Notes: generated by a model from the letters alone, not told the origin. DNA of 50,491 bases from an uncultured Pseudomonadales bacterium (GCA_947258825.1 CAMYJX010000003.1:5221-55711), one strand, 5' to 3'. Positions 1-8,323 are shown, counted from the first letter of the stretch. Program-made: numbers and translations.

Positions 1-437
1 ACCGCAACGCTGCAGCCGGAATCCGAGATTCCGTACGCCAGCTCGTCCGCCGTCCACCAGGCGTTGAGCGTCACGGCAATCGCGCCCATCGCCTGGCAGG
101 CGAAAAAAGCAATGGACCACTCGGGATAATTGCGCATGCAGATACCCACCCTGTCGCCATGGCCCACGCCTTGCGCCGAGAGCCAGGCGGCCATCCGGGC
201 GGCCGCGGAGTAATGTTCCAGGTAGGTGAGCCGCTCGTCCTCGTAGATGAGAAACTCCCGGTCGCCGAGGTCGCGACTGGCAATCAGCAGGTCGCGGAGC
301 GTCTTAGGACCCGTGTCATAGACGCGCAGGGGACCATAGCCGTCAGGCTCGTCGGTAGACAGCTTGAAAGCACCACCCCGGCCCGTCAGCCGCCTCAGTG
401 CCTCCCGCTGACTGAAAGCCTGCTCTCTGGTCGGCAT
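1..437 (-). CDS. Acyl-CoA synthetase / AMP-binding protein (N-terminal part, runs off the window)
   Basis: This open frame starts at an ATG (435-437) with an AGGGGGA ribosome binding site just upstream and continues through the left edge, so only the first 145 residues are visible. Those residues include DRVGICMRNYPEWSIAFF followed by a stretch ending NAWWTADELAYGISDSG. These align segment by segment with the complete acyl-CoA ligase at 16156-17856 (DRVGIAMRNYPEWVFAF, NAWWTGEELVYGIDDSG). The ATP-binding loop and catalytic lysine lie outside the window. The family activates a carboxylic acid as an acyl-adenylate and then a CoA thioester. The gene is divergent from the dioxygenase-like gene at 691. 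The substrate cannot be read from this fragment. Confidence 0.85.
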   Translation of the reverse strand, partial: MPTREQAFSQREALRRLTGRGGAFKLSTDEPDGYGPLRVYDTGPKTLRDLLIASRDLGDREFLIYEDERLTYLEHYSAAARMAAWLSAQGVGHGDRVGICMRNYPEWSIAFFACQAMGAIAVTLNAWWTADELAYGISDSGCSVA

Positions 438-690
438 GTTCAGGTTCCCCCTAGGTCGCACCGCTGGAACCGCGATGAAGCCGGCCGTGTTGGCTGCGGA
501 ACGCAACGAATTGATGTAGCGACCTCCGCGGGAGCGTAAGTCAAAATGTAATGCGTTTCAATTTGCCCGGGCCTGTGCTAGCTTTTTTGCGGTTCGACCT
601 GCCTTGGCCAGGCGCGTGTCAACGCGTTCCCCGACGCGGTCGAAAGCGCTCGAAAGCAGGCCTGCCGGCTCGCTGCCCGCGGGGGGAAAT

Positions 691-1593
691 ATGCAGCAGG
701 AAAACACCGGCCCGCAGATTTCGGAGGAAGCCAGATCGGCTGATTCCGCGCTGACCGAACGGTACCGGCGGGACGGCGTGGTCTATCTGCACCGCGCGCT
801 GTCTGCGGCAACGCTGTCTCTGGCACAGAAGGCCTACGAGTGGAGCCTGAGCCACCCAGGTCCCGGGGCAGCGGAACTTCCGTCGAAAGGCAGCGGCACC
901 TTCTATCAGGACCTGGCCAACCCTGCAGCGTTCGCTCATTACCAGACCCTGCTTGATCAGCCGGAGGTCGGCGACATTGTCGCACGGCTGTGGGGCAAAG
1001 ACCGGGTCTGGTTCATGTACGAGCAGGTTTTCACGAAATCAGGCGGCACCACCCGACGCACCCCCTGGCACCAGGATTCATCCTATCTTCCGATTCGCGG
1101 GAGCGATCTGGCGGTTATGTGGATTCCCTTCGACCCGGTGGACACGGAACATGCCCTGGAATTCGTCGCCGGGTCCCATCGCGGCCCGTTGTTCGACGGG
1201 TCCAGCTTCGACCCGGAAGATGACACGGCGCCACTGTACGGCGACGGGCAGTTGCCGCGACTCCCGGATATAGAGGCAGCTCGAGCCGATTGGCCCATCG
1301 TCTCCTGGAGGACGGATCCGGGAGACATCGTTGTCTTTCATCCTGCCGTTCTGCACGGCGGCGCAGCCACCGAGCCGTCCCGGCGCCGACGTACCCTGTC
1401 GCTGCGATTCTTCGGCGAAGACTCGGTGGTGGCGAGTCGTCCAGGCAACGCAGCCATGGAACTGGAGGCCGGATCCCAGGATTTAAAGGTACATCCTCTG
1501 ACACGCATGCGCGGGTTGCCGGACGGCACGCCGTTCGGAGACCCCGACTTTCCGTTAGTCCGACCGCGTTCGGCACCGAAGCGACCTCTGTGA
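691..1593 (+). CDS. Phytanoyl-CoA dioxygenase (PhyH) family protein
   Basis: This is a non-heme Fe(II)/2-oxoglutarate oxygenase of the PhyH type, 300 residues, the usual size. The likely iron ligands are visible as H127-x-D129 in TPWHQDSSYLP and a distal H222 in LHGGAATE, followed by arginines that would bind 2-oxoglutarate. I chose the ATG at 691 because GGGGGGAAAT precedes it directly; the frame is open upstream to 604 but that part reads as low-complexity arginine-rich sequence. The family hydroxylates acyl-CoAs or small carboxylates next to a carbonyl, as in the alpha-oxidation of phytanoyl-CoA. The stop codon overlaps the GTG start of the kinase-like gene downstream, so the two are translationally coupled. 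The substrate is unknown. Confidence 0.85.
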   Translation: MQQENTGPQISEEARSADSALTERYRRDGVVYLHRALSAATLSLAQKAYEWSLSHPGPGAAELPSKGSGTFYQDLANPAAFAHYQTLLDQPEVGDIVARLWGKDRVWFMYEQVFTKSGGTTRRTPWHQDSSYLPIRGSDLAVMWIPFDPVDTEHALEFVAGSHRGPLFDGSSFDPEDDTAPLYGDGQLPRLPDIEAARADWPIVSWRTDPGDIVVFHPAVLHGGAATEPSRRRRTLSLRFFGEDSVVASRPGNAAMELEAGSQDLKVHPLTRMRGLPDGTPFGDPDFPLVRPRSAPKRPL

Positions 1594-2645
1594 CAGACGA
1601 ACAGACCTTTGAGCCGATCACCATAGCGGTGAAGTCCCAACATCGTTTCGATGAGGTAAGGCTGGATGCCTATCTGCAGGCGAATATCGCCGGTTACCAG
1701 GGGCCGCTGAGCGTTCAACAGTTCGAAGGCGGTCAGTCCAACCCGACTTTTTTGCTCGAAACGCCGCACCGCAACTATGTGCTGCGACGCAAACCACCAG
1801 GCGTTCTCATGCGGTCGGCCCACGCCGTCGATCGCGAGTACCGGGTCCTCGCGGCGCTGGCGCGCACCGACTTTCCCGTCCCCCGACCGTACGTCCTCTG
1901 CGAAGATGAATCGGTGCTGGGCACCATGTTTTTCGTGATGGACCACATCCCGGGGCGCGTCATGCGTGACCCGCTCATGACCGAGCTCACGCCCGAGGAG
2001 CGCCGCGCGCTGGTATGCGACTACGTGGATACCCTGGCCGAGCTGCACGCCATCGATTACCGGTCACTGAATCTGGAAAGCTTCGGACGTCCGGGCAACT
2101 ATTTCGAACGGCAGATTTCCCGCTGGGGACGCCAGTACCGGGAAACCGAAACCGATTCCATCCAGGAAATGCACCAACTGCTCGACTGGTTGGAACGCTC
2201 GGTACCGGGGCAGCGCACCACCAGCATCGTCCACGGCGACTACCAGTTCGGCAACGTGCTGACCCATCCGACGCAGCCCAGCGTCGTCGCAGTTCTGGAC
2301 TGGGAGCTTTCCACCATCGGCGACCCGCTGGCCGATTTCACCTACTTCACGGCGCCGTGGCACGCGCCATCGGGTGAACGCTCTTTCGCCGACATCGATC
2401 TGGCGGCGCACGGACTGCCGTCGTACGAAGAGCTGCTCGATCGCTACTGCAGAAAAACCGGGCGGCCAGGTATCGAGCAGCCTCACTTCTATCGCGCCTT
2501 TCACGCGTTTCGCAGCGGCGCGATCATTCAGGGCATCATTCGCCGCGCCATGCAGGGCAACAACGCCGGCGAGATGGCCCTGACCTTCAGCGCCGAAAAC
2601 GTCAGAGCGCTGGCTGAGCGCGGCCTGACCTACACCCGAATCTGA
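1590..2645 (+). CDS. Phosphotransferase of the APH / acyl-CoA dehydrogenase-associated type
   Basis: This is an aminoglycoside-phosphotransferase-fold kinase of 351 residues. The catalytic loop is HGDYQFGN (H215 to N222, base D217) and the metal-binding Asp is D237 in LDWELSTIGDPLADF. The start is a GTG at 1590 that overlaps the stop of the upstream dioxygenase as GTGA; a longer frame to 1290 exists but only shadows that gene. Relatives are the APH domains of ACAD10/ACAD11 and bacterial LvaA, which phosphorylate hydroxyacyl-CoAs, not antibiotics. Coupling to a hydroxylating PhyH enzyme supports an inferred hydroxylate-then-phosphorylate step in acyl-CoA breakdown. Aminoglycoside resistance is unlikely in this context. 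Confidence 0.85.
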   Translation: MTDEQTFEPITIAVKSQHRFDEVRLDAYLQANIAGYQGPLSVQQFEGGQSNPTFLLETPHRNYVLRRKPPGVLMRSAHAVDREYRVLAALARTDFPVPRPYVLCEDESVLGTMFFVMDHIPGRVMRDPLMTELTPEERRALVCDYVDTLAELHAIDYRSLNLESFGRPGNYFERQISRWGRQYRETETDSIQEMHQLLDWLERSVPGQRTTSIVHGDYQFGNVLTHPTQPSVVAVLDWELSTIGDPLADFTYFTAPWHAPSGERSFADIDLAAHGLPSYEELLDRYCRKTGRPGIEQPHFYRAFHAFRSGAIIQGIIRRAMQGNNAGEMALTFSAENVRALAERGLTYTRI

Positions 2646-2678
2646 GATGGCCAGATGTGAGGAGGGCGCTGAGGCCTG

Positions 2679-3653
2679 TCAGCTCAGCTGGGCGAGGAGG
2701 GCCTCATCACGGGAAAAATCAAAGTCATAGCGCCCACGGCCGTCTCCGTCGTACCAGGCGTAGGAATCCCGGTAGCCTTCCTCGATGCCGAATCGGGGTT
2801 TCCAGTCGATGTGCTCCAGCGCTTTGTCGATGCACAGCATGGCGGACCCGGCCACGGCCTCGCCCCAGTGCACCAGAGGTGGCTGCTGCCTGCGGGCGAT
2901 CTCCATGGGGACCTCGACGATCTGCGCCTTGACCCCTATGGCTCTGGCCATGAGATGCACTGCCCCGACGATGCTGGTGACCTCCGCCCCGGAGACGTTG
3001 TAGATCTCCCCCCTTACCCGCTCGTTGCCGATGAGCGACGCCATGAGCCTGGCGACATCATTGATGTGTACCAGCTGCAGCACCGCAAACCCATCGCCTG
3101 GGATCAGTATCGGTCGACCCGCCTCCAGCCGGGCAAAAAAGGCCGGGTCCCGGGACGGCTGGGGGCTGCGTGGCCCCATGGTGTGACCGACCCGCAGGCT
3201 GGTCGCCGGAAAACCCGTATGCTGCCACTGCTCCAGAAGATAGTCTTCACACCGCACCTTGCCGACACCATAGGCTTTGCGGGGATCCGCATCATCCGGC
3301 GCGTGGCGACGAAAGCCTTCGCGAACGGGCTGCACGAAGCTTCTGCGGTAAACGGCCTGAGAGCTGGTAAAGACGTAATGGGCGACCCGGCCGCGAAACA
3401 GCTCCACCATCGGCTGTATGTCACTCAGGTCAAAGGCCGTGTGGTCGAAAACGACGTCGAAGGCGTCCCGGTGATCCTCGAGAGCAGCCGCCAGCGCGCC
3501 GGGCTGGCGGCGGTCAGCATGAATGCGTTGAACACCGTCGGGAAGCGACGTTTCGTGGCTGTTGATGACGGTGACATCGTGCCCGCGCCGGGCCAGCTCG
3601 AAAACCAGGTCGAGGCCGATATAGCGATTGCCTCCGGTGACAAGCACCCGCAT
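2679..3653 (-). CDS. NAD(P)-dependent epimerase/dehydratase family protein (extended SDR)
   Basis: This is an extended short-chain dehydrogenase/reductase of 324 residues. It begins MRVLVTGGNRYIG, where the glycine motif (residues 7-13) is a variant of GxxGxxG with Tyr at one position. The catalytic pair is Y128 and K132 (YGVGK), with serines at 97-98. The start at 3653 is preferred over a GTG at 3668 because a GGGAGG ribosome binding site sits 7 nt upstream of it. Such proteins reduce or epimerise nucleotide sugars or related alcohols, or serve as NAD-binding isomerases. The flanking genes belong to acyl-CoA metabolism. It is tail to tail with the kinase-like gene. The substrate is not identified. 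Confidence 0.8.
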   Translation of the reverse strand: MRVLVTGGNRYIGLDLVFELARRGHDVTVINSHETSLPDGVQRIHADRRQPGALAAALEDHRDAFDVVFDHTAFDLSDIQPMVELFRGRVAHYVFTSSQAVYRRSFVQPVREGFRRHAPDDADPRKAYGVGKVRCEDYLLEQWQHTGFPATSLRVGHTMGPRSPQPSRDPAFFARLEAGRPILIPGDGFAVLQLVHINDVARLMASLIGNERVRGEIYNVSGAEVTSIVGAVHLMARAIGVKAQIVEVPMEIARRQQPPLVHWGEAVAGSAMLCIDKALEHIDWKPRFGIEEGYRDSYAWYDGDGRGRYDFDFSRDEALLAQLS

Positions 3654-3691
3654 CTTTACGCCTCCCACACCACCCCGACATCAATCGCGGG

Positions 3692-4504
3692 TCACCGACC
3701 CTTGAATTCCGGCGCCCGCTTTTCCACGAAGGCTTTCGCCGCGTTGGCGTGATCCTCGGTCATCATGGAGCGCACCATGTGCTCGGCCTCCATGTCGAAC
3801 ACCTGGGACAGGCTAGCTTCATCCGCCGCGTTGAGGTTCCGCTTCATATAGCCGATTGCTACGGTCGGCAGGCTTGCCAGCTTGCGCGCAAACGCCTGGG
3901 CTTCGACCTCGAGCTCGGCGCCCGGGTAGGCGTAGTTCACCAGTCCGAGTTCAAAGGCCTGCTGCCCGGAGATTATGTCGGCCGTAAAGTAAAGCTCGCG
4001 GGCTTTCGCACCGCCCACCAGCCGCGGCAGAAAGTAGGAACCACCGTAGTCACCCGAGGCGCCCACCTTGGCAAAGGCAGTGGTGAACTTGGCTTCCGCG
4101 GCGGCAACTCGAAGGTCGCAGGCCAGCGCCAGGCTCAAACCGGCTCCGGCAACGGCGCCGGGAATCACCGCCAGCGTGGGCTTGGGCATTTCGTGAAGCA
4201 GCCGTGAGGTTTCCATTCCACTGCGCAAGCCCTGAACGCGCTGCTCGATGCTGAAGGTCCCGCCCGACGCCCGCTCGGTCGCAGCTTTGGCCTGGCCTTT
4301 CACGTCCCCACCGGCGCAGAACGCGTTACCCGCTCCGGTAAGCACCAAGCAGCGCACCTCCGGGTCCAGAGCCAGACGCTGAACCGCCTCGTTCAAAGCC
4401 GACATCATCTCGCCGGTCATGGCGTTGCGTGCCTCCGGACGATTCATGGTAAGGGTGGCGATGCCGTCGGTAAAGTTTTCCAGCAGCTGATCGGTCATTG
4501 GCAT
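3692..4504 (-). CDS. Enoyl-CoA hydratase/isomerase family protein
   Basis: This is a crotonase-fold protein of 270 residues, the normal family length. The first oxyanion-hole segment reads NAFCAGGDVKG and the second is GAVAGAGLSLALACDLRVA. These hold the acyl-CoA thioester during hydration or isomerisation of the double bond. Two in-frame ATGs (4504 and 4498) follow a weak GAGAGAG element; I give the first. It lies 38 bp upstream of the epimerase-like gene on the same strand and may share its transcript. Its 5' end faces the CreD operon. The chain specificity cannot be told from sequence alone; a beta-oxidation hydratase is the simplest reading. Confidence 0.9.
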   Translation of the reverse strand: MPMTDQLLENFTDGIATLTMNRPEARNAMTGEMMSALNEAVQRLALDPEVRCLVLTGAGNAFCAGGDVKGQAKAATERASGGTFSIEQRVQGLRSGMETSRLLHEMPKPTLAVIPGAVAGAGLSLALACDLRVAAAEAKFTTAFAKVGASGDYGGSYFLPRLVGGAKARELYFTADIISGQQAFELGLVNYAYPGAELEVEAQAFARKLASLPTVAIGYMKRNLNAADEASLSQVFDMEAEHMVRSMMTEDHANAAKAFVEKRAPEFKGR

Positions 4505-4587
4505 TCTCTCTCTCGCAAAGGTTCATGATAGTTCTCCGGCTCCCCTGGATACACACCAGGGATTACGATTTCAACACAAAAAGGCGC

Positions 4588-4616
4588 TTGAGCTTTGCAA
4601 TGCAAAGTACTTTAAT
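4588..4616 (+). promoter_or_regulatory. Putative sigma-70 promoter of the creD operon with overlapping operator
   Basis: TTGAGC (4588-4593) and TTTAAT (4611-4616) are separated by 17 bp, a reasonable -35/-10 pair. The spacer contains the perfect palindrome at 4593-4607, which is where a repressor would block RNA polymerase. The assignment is by eye only. Confidence 0.45.
4593..4607. promoter_or_regulatory. Palindromic operator-like site, copy 1
   Basis: CTTTGCAATGCAAAG is a perfect 7-1-7 palindrome, followed by TACT. A near-identical sequence with the same TACT flank is at 5645-5659 in the same operon. The second gene of the operon encodes a winged-helix DNA-binding protein, the obvious candidate ligand. 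Confidence 0.6.
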
Positions 4617-4656
4617 TCCTTCAGGATTCAACTACGCTGACCTGAGCACGCACCAC

Positions 4657-5235
4657 ATGCCCGTAGACCTGCAACACGAAGCGGAAAACAACCTGCGCTA
4701 CATACGCGAGGCGATGGAGCGCGCGGAACGGGTATCCGCGTTATCCGGCATCGGCGGCATCGCCATGGGCTCATGTGCCTTTCTGGCGACGGCGGTGGCT
4801 TCCACGTTTCCGACGCTGCAGGCACAGCTGGTGGTCTGGATCGGGACCGCATTCATTTCTCTGCTCTGCGGCGCCGCTGCGACCTGGCTCAAAGCCAGGC
4901 GCCTCGACGCCCCGCTGCTCGGAGATGCCAGCAGACGCTTTCTGACCTGTCTGGTACCGCCGCTGGTGGTGGGCGCGATCCTCAGCTGGTTGCTATGGCC
5001 CACGCCCCAGAACGTCCTGCTGCCCGCGGTGTGGATGTTGCTTTACGGCTGCGGCGTTATGGCGGCAGGCACCTATGCGGTGGCCCCCGTCATGCAGATG
5101 GGCTTCTGTTTCCTCGGTTCCGGGCTGATCATGACGGCATTGCCGATCGGTTGGGAAAACTTCGGCCTGGGCCTCGTCTTCGGCGGTCTCCACCTCTATT
5201 TCGGTTGGCAGGTGTATCGCAATCATGGCGGTTAA
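4657..5235 (+). CDS. Integral membrane protein, first gene of the creD operon
   Basis: This is an unnamed membrane protein of 192 residues when read from the ATG at 4657. A soluble helical N-terminus (ENNLRYIREAMERAERV) is followed by about five or six hydrophobic segments and ends GLHLYFGWQVYRNHGG. The frame is open further upstream with an ATG at 4600, but that codon lies inside the palindromic operator, so 4657 is preferred with moderate confidence. No enzymatic motif is seen. The 3' end overlaps the start of the winged-helix regulator by 11 bp, so the two are co-translated. The conserved pairing with a regulator and CreD suggests a role in sensing or maintaining the cell envelope; that is inference. 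Confidence 0.75.
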   Translation: MPVDLQHEAENNLRYIREAMERAERVSALSGIGGIAMGSCAFLATAVASTFPTLQAQLVVWIGTAFISLLCGAAATWLKARRLDAPLLGDASRRFLTCLVPPLVVGAILSWLLWPTPQNVLLPAVWMLLYGCGVMAAGTYAVAPVMQMGFCFLGSGLIMTALPIGWENFGLGLVFGGLHLYFGWQVYRNHGG

Positions 5236-5599
5236 ACCGGGCAAGGACCAACCCGCCCAGGCATCGCTGCGGGCCATTTCCGGATTCGTCTCCGACGATA
5301 AAGGCGGGGATCTTCACCGTCTGCTCAACGATCGGGTGCGGTTGGGCATTGTCTCCAGCCTCGCCGTAAGCGAGAAGCTGTCGTTCTCGGAACTCAAGCG
5401 CCTGCTGGATGTTACCGACGGCAACCTGAGCCTGCACGCGCGCAAGCTCGAAGAGGCCGGCTACGTGGGCTGCGCAAAATCTTTCGAGGGGCGCATTCCT
5501 CGAACCGATTACAGAATCACGGCCATCGGCCGCAAAATGCTCAACCGCTACCTCAAGCACATGGAAGCCTTGATCAAGGCAACCTCGACCCGGGAGTAA
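5225..5599 (+). CDS. Winged-helix transcriptional regulator (HTH_34 type)
   Basis: This is a small one-domain DNA-binding protein of 124 residues. After a basic leader comes a winged helix: LLNDRVRLGIVSSLAV, then SFSELKRLLDVTDGNLSLH as the helix-turn-helix region, then HARKLEEAGYVG and a wing ending RTDYRITAIGRKML. This matches the ArsR/MarR-like 'winged helix DNA-binding' family. There is no sensor domain and no metal-binding cysteine cluster. It overlaps the upstream membrane-protein gene and is followed 4 bp later by the uppS-like gene. It probably represses its own operon through the palindromes at 4593 and 5645. Confidence 0.85.
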   Translation: MAVKPGKDQPAQASLRAISGFVSDDKGGDLHRLLNDRVRLGIVSSLAVSEKLSFSELKRLLDVTDGNLSLHARKLEEAGYVGCAKSFEGRIPRTDYRITAIGRKMLNRYLKHMEALIKATSTRE

Positions 5600-5603
5600 C
5601 CCC

Positions 5604-6344
5604 ATGCCTACGCCGCTACCATCAACACTCCCTGCGCCTTACAACTTTGCATTACAAAGTACTCCTGAGCACATTGCCCTGATCATGGACGGCAACCGAC
5701 GCTGGGCGCGAGCCAGAAACCTGCCGGCAAGCGAAGGCCACAAAGCAGGACTGCAGCGATTGGTCGACCTGCTGCCGTCGCTGGCGCATGGCTCCGTCCG
5801 CACCGTGACCGTCTTCGCCTTCTCGTCTGCGAACTGGCAGCGTCAGCGCGCTGAAGTCGAGCATCTGTTTCGCCTGGCCGATCTGGCGCTGAGGCGTTTT
5901 AGCCCAGTGTGCCTGGACAACGGCATTCGGGTCAGCACGATAGGTCGCCGTGATCGCCTGCCTGCGCCGCTGCTAAGTGCCATGGAGAAAACGGCCCGGC
6001 TGACAGCAGAAGGACAAAGAGAGCTGCGCATCGCGCTGGATTACTCGTCGCGGCACACCATGCTGGAAGCGGCAAAGGGACTGTCCGACAGCGCGGATGC
6101 CGGCCACTTTGAAAGGTTGCTCGGTGGTGGCGACGCGGCCACCGGCGGGGCTACCGGTCGCATCCCCGACGTGGACCTGCTGATCCGAACCGGCAAAGAA
6201 CAGCGCCTGAGCGATTTTCTTCTGTGGGAGAGCGCTTTTGCCGAACTGTACTTTCCCGATCTGTACTGGCCGGACTTCACGCCGGCGGAGCTGCACAAGG
6301 CGATCGAATGGTACTCACGGCGTCAACGCAGGTTCGGAGCCTGA
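5604..6344 (+). CDS. Cis-prenyltransferase, UppS paralogue in the creD operon
   Basis: This is a cis-prenyltransferase (undecaprenyl diphosphate synthase family) of 246 residues. The catalytic MDGNRRWA with its essential Asp is followed by the central SxxNW motif as SSANW, and by the C-terminal signature RTGKEQRLSDFLLWESAFAE in two adjoining blocks. The family elongates farnesyl diphosphate with isopentenyl diphosphate to give the lipid carrier for peptidoglycan and O-antigen. The start at 5604 follows GGGAG; no start codon fits between the palindrome at 5645 and the MDGN motif, so the palindrome must lie within the coding region. The housekeeping uppS normally sits beside cdsA and dxr, so this is probably a second, regulated copy. 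Confidence 0.85.
   Translation: MPTPLPSTLPAPYNFALQSTPEHIALIMDGNRRWARARNLPASEGHKAGLQRLVDLLPSLAHGSVRTVTVFAFSSANWQRQRAEVEHLFRLADLALRRFSPVCLDNGIRVSTIGRRDRLPAPLLSAMEKTARLTAEGQRELRIALDYSSRHTMLEAAKGLSDSADAGHFERLLGGGDAATGGATGRIPDVDLLIRTGKEQRLSDFLLWESAFAELYFPDLYWPDFTPAELHKAIEWYSRRQRRFGA
5645..5659. promoter_or_regulatory. Palindromic operator-like site, copy 2 (inside the uppS-like gene)
   Basis: CTTTGCATTACAAAG matches copy 1 at 13 of 15 positions and shares the TACT flank. Its arms pair with one mismatch. It lies about 14 codons into the uppS-like gene and about 1,050 bp from copy 1, so repression by looping or an internal block is conceivable. Confidence 0.5.
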
Positions 6345-6346
6345 TC

Positions 6347-7681
6347 ATGGCGCCGATTCGCAACCACCAGACCACGCTGCGTTTCGCCATCATCGGGGTC
6401 ATCGCCCTGAGCATGCTGATACCGCTGGCCCTGGTAGACGGGGTGACCGAAGAGAGGCAGCAATACTTCGACGCCTCGGTGCGGGACATAGCCACCGCCT
6501 GGGGAGAGGCTCAAACCCTGGCCGGCCCGTTCCTGTTAGTACCCGAAGTTCATCGCCAGCAGGTCAAGCAGAAGAACGGCAACCTGGTCTGGCGTGAACG
6601 GTTAATCGACCGGGTCTACCTGCCGCAGGATCTGCGGATGAAGGTTGTGCTGGAGCACCAGACCCGGCGACGATCCATCTACGAGGTGCCCGTCTACCAG
6701 GCGAGGATCGAAGCAAGCGGCCTGTTCCCGGCCCTGCAGGGCGCACTCGAGCCTTCGGAGCACGATCAACCGTCGAAGGTCACCCGGCATCTGCATGCTG
6801 CCCGGGTTGTCATGGGCATCTCTCATACTCAGGCGATCAGCAGCGCTTCCCCGTTTAGAACGGGCGAGGAAGCCGTGCCGCTCCGAGCGGGTACGGGTCA
6901 GCCCTGGCTGGGCAGCGGCATCCATGCCCCGCTGGACGGTCTCACGCCTGGCAACCCCATCCCGTTTGACCTGGCCATGGAGCTGAAAGGCACCGGCCAG
7001 TTCAGCTTCACCCCGGTCGGCGACGCCACAGACGTGCAGATGGCCTCGAGCTGGCCGCACCCGAGCTTCAGCGGCCGGTACCTGCCAGACCGGTACGCCA
7101 TCGAAACCCGGGGGTTCACCGCCGAATGGCAGGTCCACGAGTTGGCGCGGGATCTGCCGGGGAACTGGCTAGCGGGCACCCGGGAAATCTCCATGTCCAA
7201 CAGCAGCGCCAGCGTCGCCATGTTTCAACCGCTGACCGGCTACCGCATGGTGGACCGCGCCATCAAGTACGGCCTGCTGTTTGTCGCTCTCACGTTCCTT
7301 GCCTTTGTCTGCTTCGAGTTGACCACGGGGATCCGCTTTCACGCGGTTCAGTACGGGGTGATCGGCAGCGCTCTGGCCCTGTTCTACCTCGCTCTGCTGT
7401 CGTTGTCGGAACATCTCGATTTCACCCCGTCCTACATCATCGCCACGATGATCCTGACGGGAACGATCAGCTGCTACCTGTGGTTGATGGCCCGGCGGGC
7501 ATCGCTGTGCCTGTGGATCGGCTGCATCCTGGTGGCGCTGTACCTGACCCTGTTCGTGCTTCTGAGGCTGGAAGCCTACGCGCTGCTGGCAGGCACCGCG
7601 GCCCTGTTCCTGGGACTGTTTGCGCTGATGTACACCACCCGGACGCTCACCGCCACGGCAGACCAACCCGTTACGGCCTGA
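6347..7681 (+). CDS. creD: CreD-family inner membrane protein
   Basis: This protein of 444 residues has the CreD architecture: one N-terminal membrane segment (about residues 12-32), a long periplasmic domain, and four or five closely spaced C-terminal membrane segments from about residue 300. The ATG at 6347 lies 2 bp after the uppS-like stop and has GGAG 8 nt upstream; the longer frame to 6224 overlaps the uppS-like gene and is not used. CreD in enterics is controlled by CreBC and contributes to envelope integrity and beta-lactam or colicin phenotypes. No CreBC genes are present here, so control by the winged-helix protein in the same operon is more likely. Confidence 0.85.
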   Translation: MAPIRNHQTTLRFAIIGVIALSMLIPLALVDGVTEERQQYFDASVRDIATAWGEAQTLAGPFLLVPEVHRQQVKQKNGNLVWRERLIDRVYLPQDLRMKVVLEHQTRRRSIYEVPVYQARIEASGLFPALQGALEPSEHDQPSKVTRHLHAARVVMGISHTQAISSASPFRTGEEAVPLRAGTGQPWLGSGIHAPLDGLTPGNPIPFDLAMELKGTGQFSFTPVGDATDVQMASSWPHPSFSGRYLPDRYAIETRGFTAEWQVHELARDLPGNWLAGTREISMSNSSASVAMFQPLTGYRMVDRAIKYGLLFVALTFLAFVCFELTTGIRFHAVQYGVIGSALALFYLALLSLSEHLDFTPSYIIATMILTGTISCYLWLMARRASLCLWIGCILVALYLTLFVLLRLEAYALLAGTAALFLGLFALMYTTRTLTATADQPVTA

Positions 7682-7705
7682 CCGACACCCGCCTTGAGCT
7701 CTGCC

Positions 7706-8323
7706 TCAATAAAGGTTGTTCCGGGCATCGTCCTCGATGATGTGGTCGAGCCGGTCCCTGGTGGCCCGGTCCAGATCGAGATGTCCCGACATCATCTCGG
7801 GGAGCGTGGGCACCCCCGATTGCGGTACGTAGTCGGGCTGCCAGAGCTTGGAGCGTCGGTAGGCTTTGGAGCAGTGTCCCAGCACTTCTTCCACCGTCAC
7901 CACGATGACGATCTTCGGTAGCTTGCCGTTCACCGGGAACCGGCTGAGCAGCTCGGGATCTCGGCTGACGATGCCGGAGCCGTTGACCCGGACCGTTTCC
8001 AGCACGCCGGGAATCATGAACAGCAACGACAGTCGTGGCTGGTTGATGATGTTAACGACGCTGTCGAGACGCTTGTTACCAGGGCGTTCAGGCAGCACCA
8101 GAGTATTGGCATCCTGAACCTGCACGAAACCGGGCGCATCTCCACGCGGGCTCAGATCGCAGGCGCCGTTAAGGTCGTGAGTACCCAGGCAGAGGAAAGG
8201 CGAAAGTTCGATGAAACTGCGAACAGGTTCCGTGATCAGGCCAGCGCTCTTGGCACGCACCAGCTCGTGGGGTTCGCCCATGAACTCTCGCAGTTCCGCT
8301 TCAGAACGAATGTGATAACCCAT
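7706..8323 (-). CDS. Pyridoxamine 5'-phosphate oxidase-like FMN-binding protein (MSMEG_1061-like)
   Basis: This is a split-barrel flavin-binding protein of 205 residues. Characteristic pieces are FLCLGTHDLNGACDLSPRGDAPGFVQ, in two motifs, then LPERPGNKRLDSVVNI and the C-terminal GHCSKAYRRSKLW. These recur in the PNPOx-like group that includes MSMEG_1061. The frame is open to 8440 but that part overlaps the transporter gene; the ATG at 8323 is preceded by GGGAGACGAG. It is the last gene of a run P450-SDR-SDR-transporter-flavoprotein on the minus strand. Members bind FMN or F420 and reduce or detoxify small molecules. The exact reaction is unknown. Confidence 0.8.
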   Translation of the reverse strand: MGYHIRSEAELREFMGEPHELVRAKSAGLITEPVRSFIELSPFLCLGTHDLNGACDLSPRGDAPGFVQVQDANTLVLPERPGNKRLDSVVNIINQPRLSLLFMIPGVLETVRVNGSGIVSRDPELLSRFPVNGKLPKIVIVVTVEEVLGHCSKAYRRSKLWQPDYVPQSGVPTLPEMMSGHLDLDRATRDRLDHIIEDDARNNLY

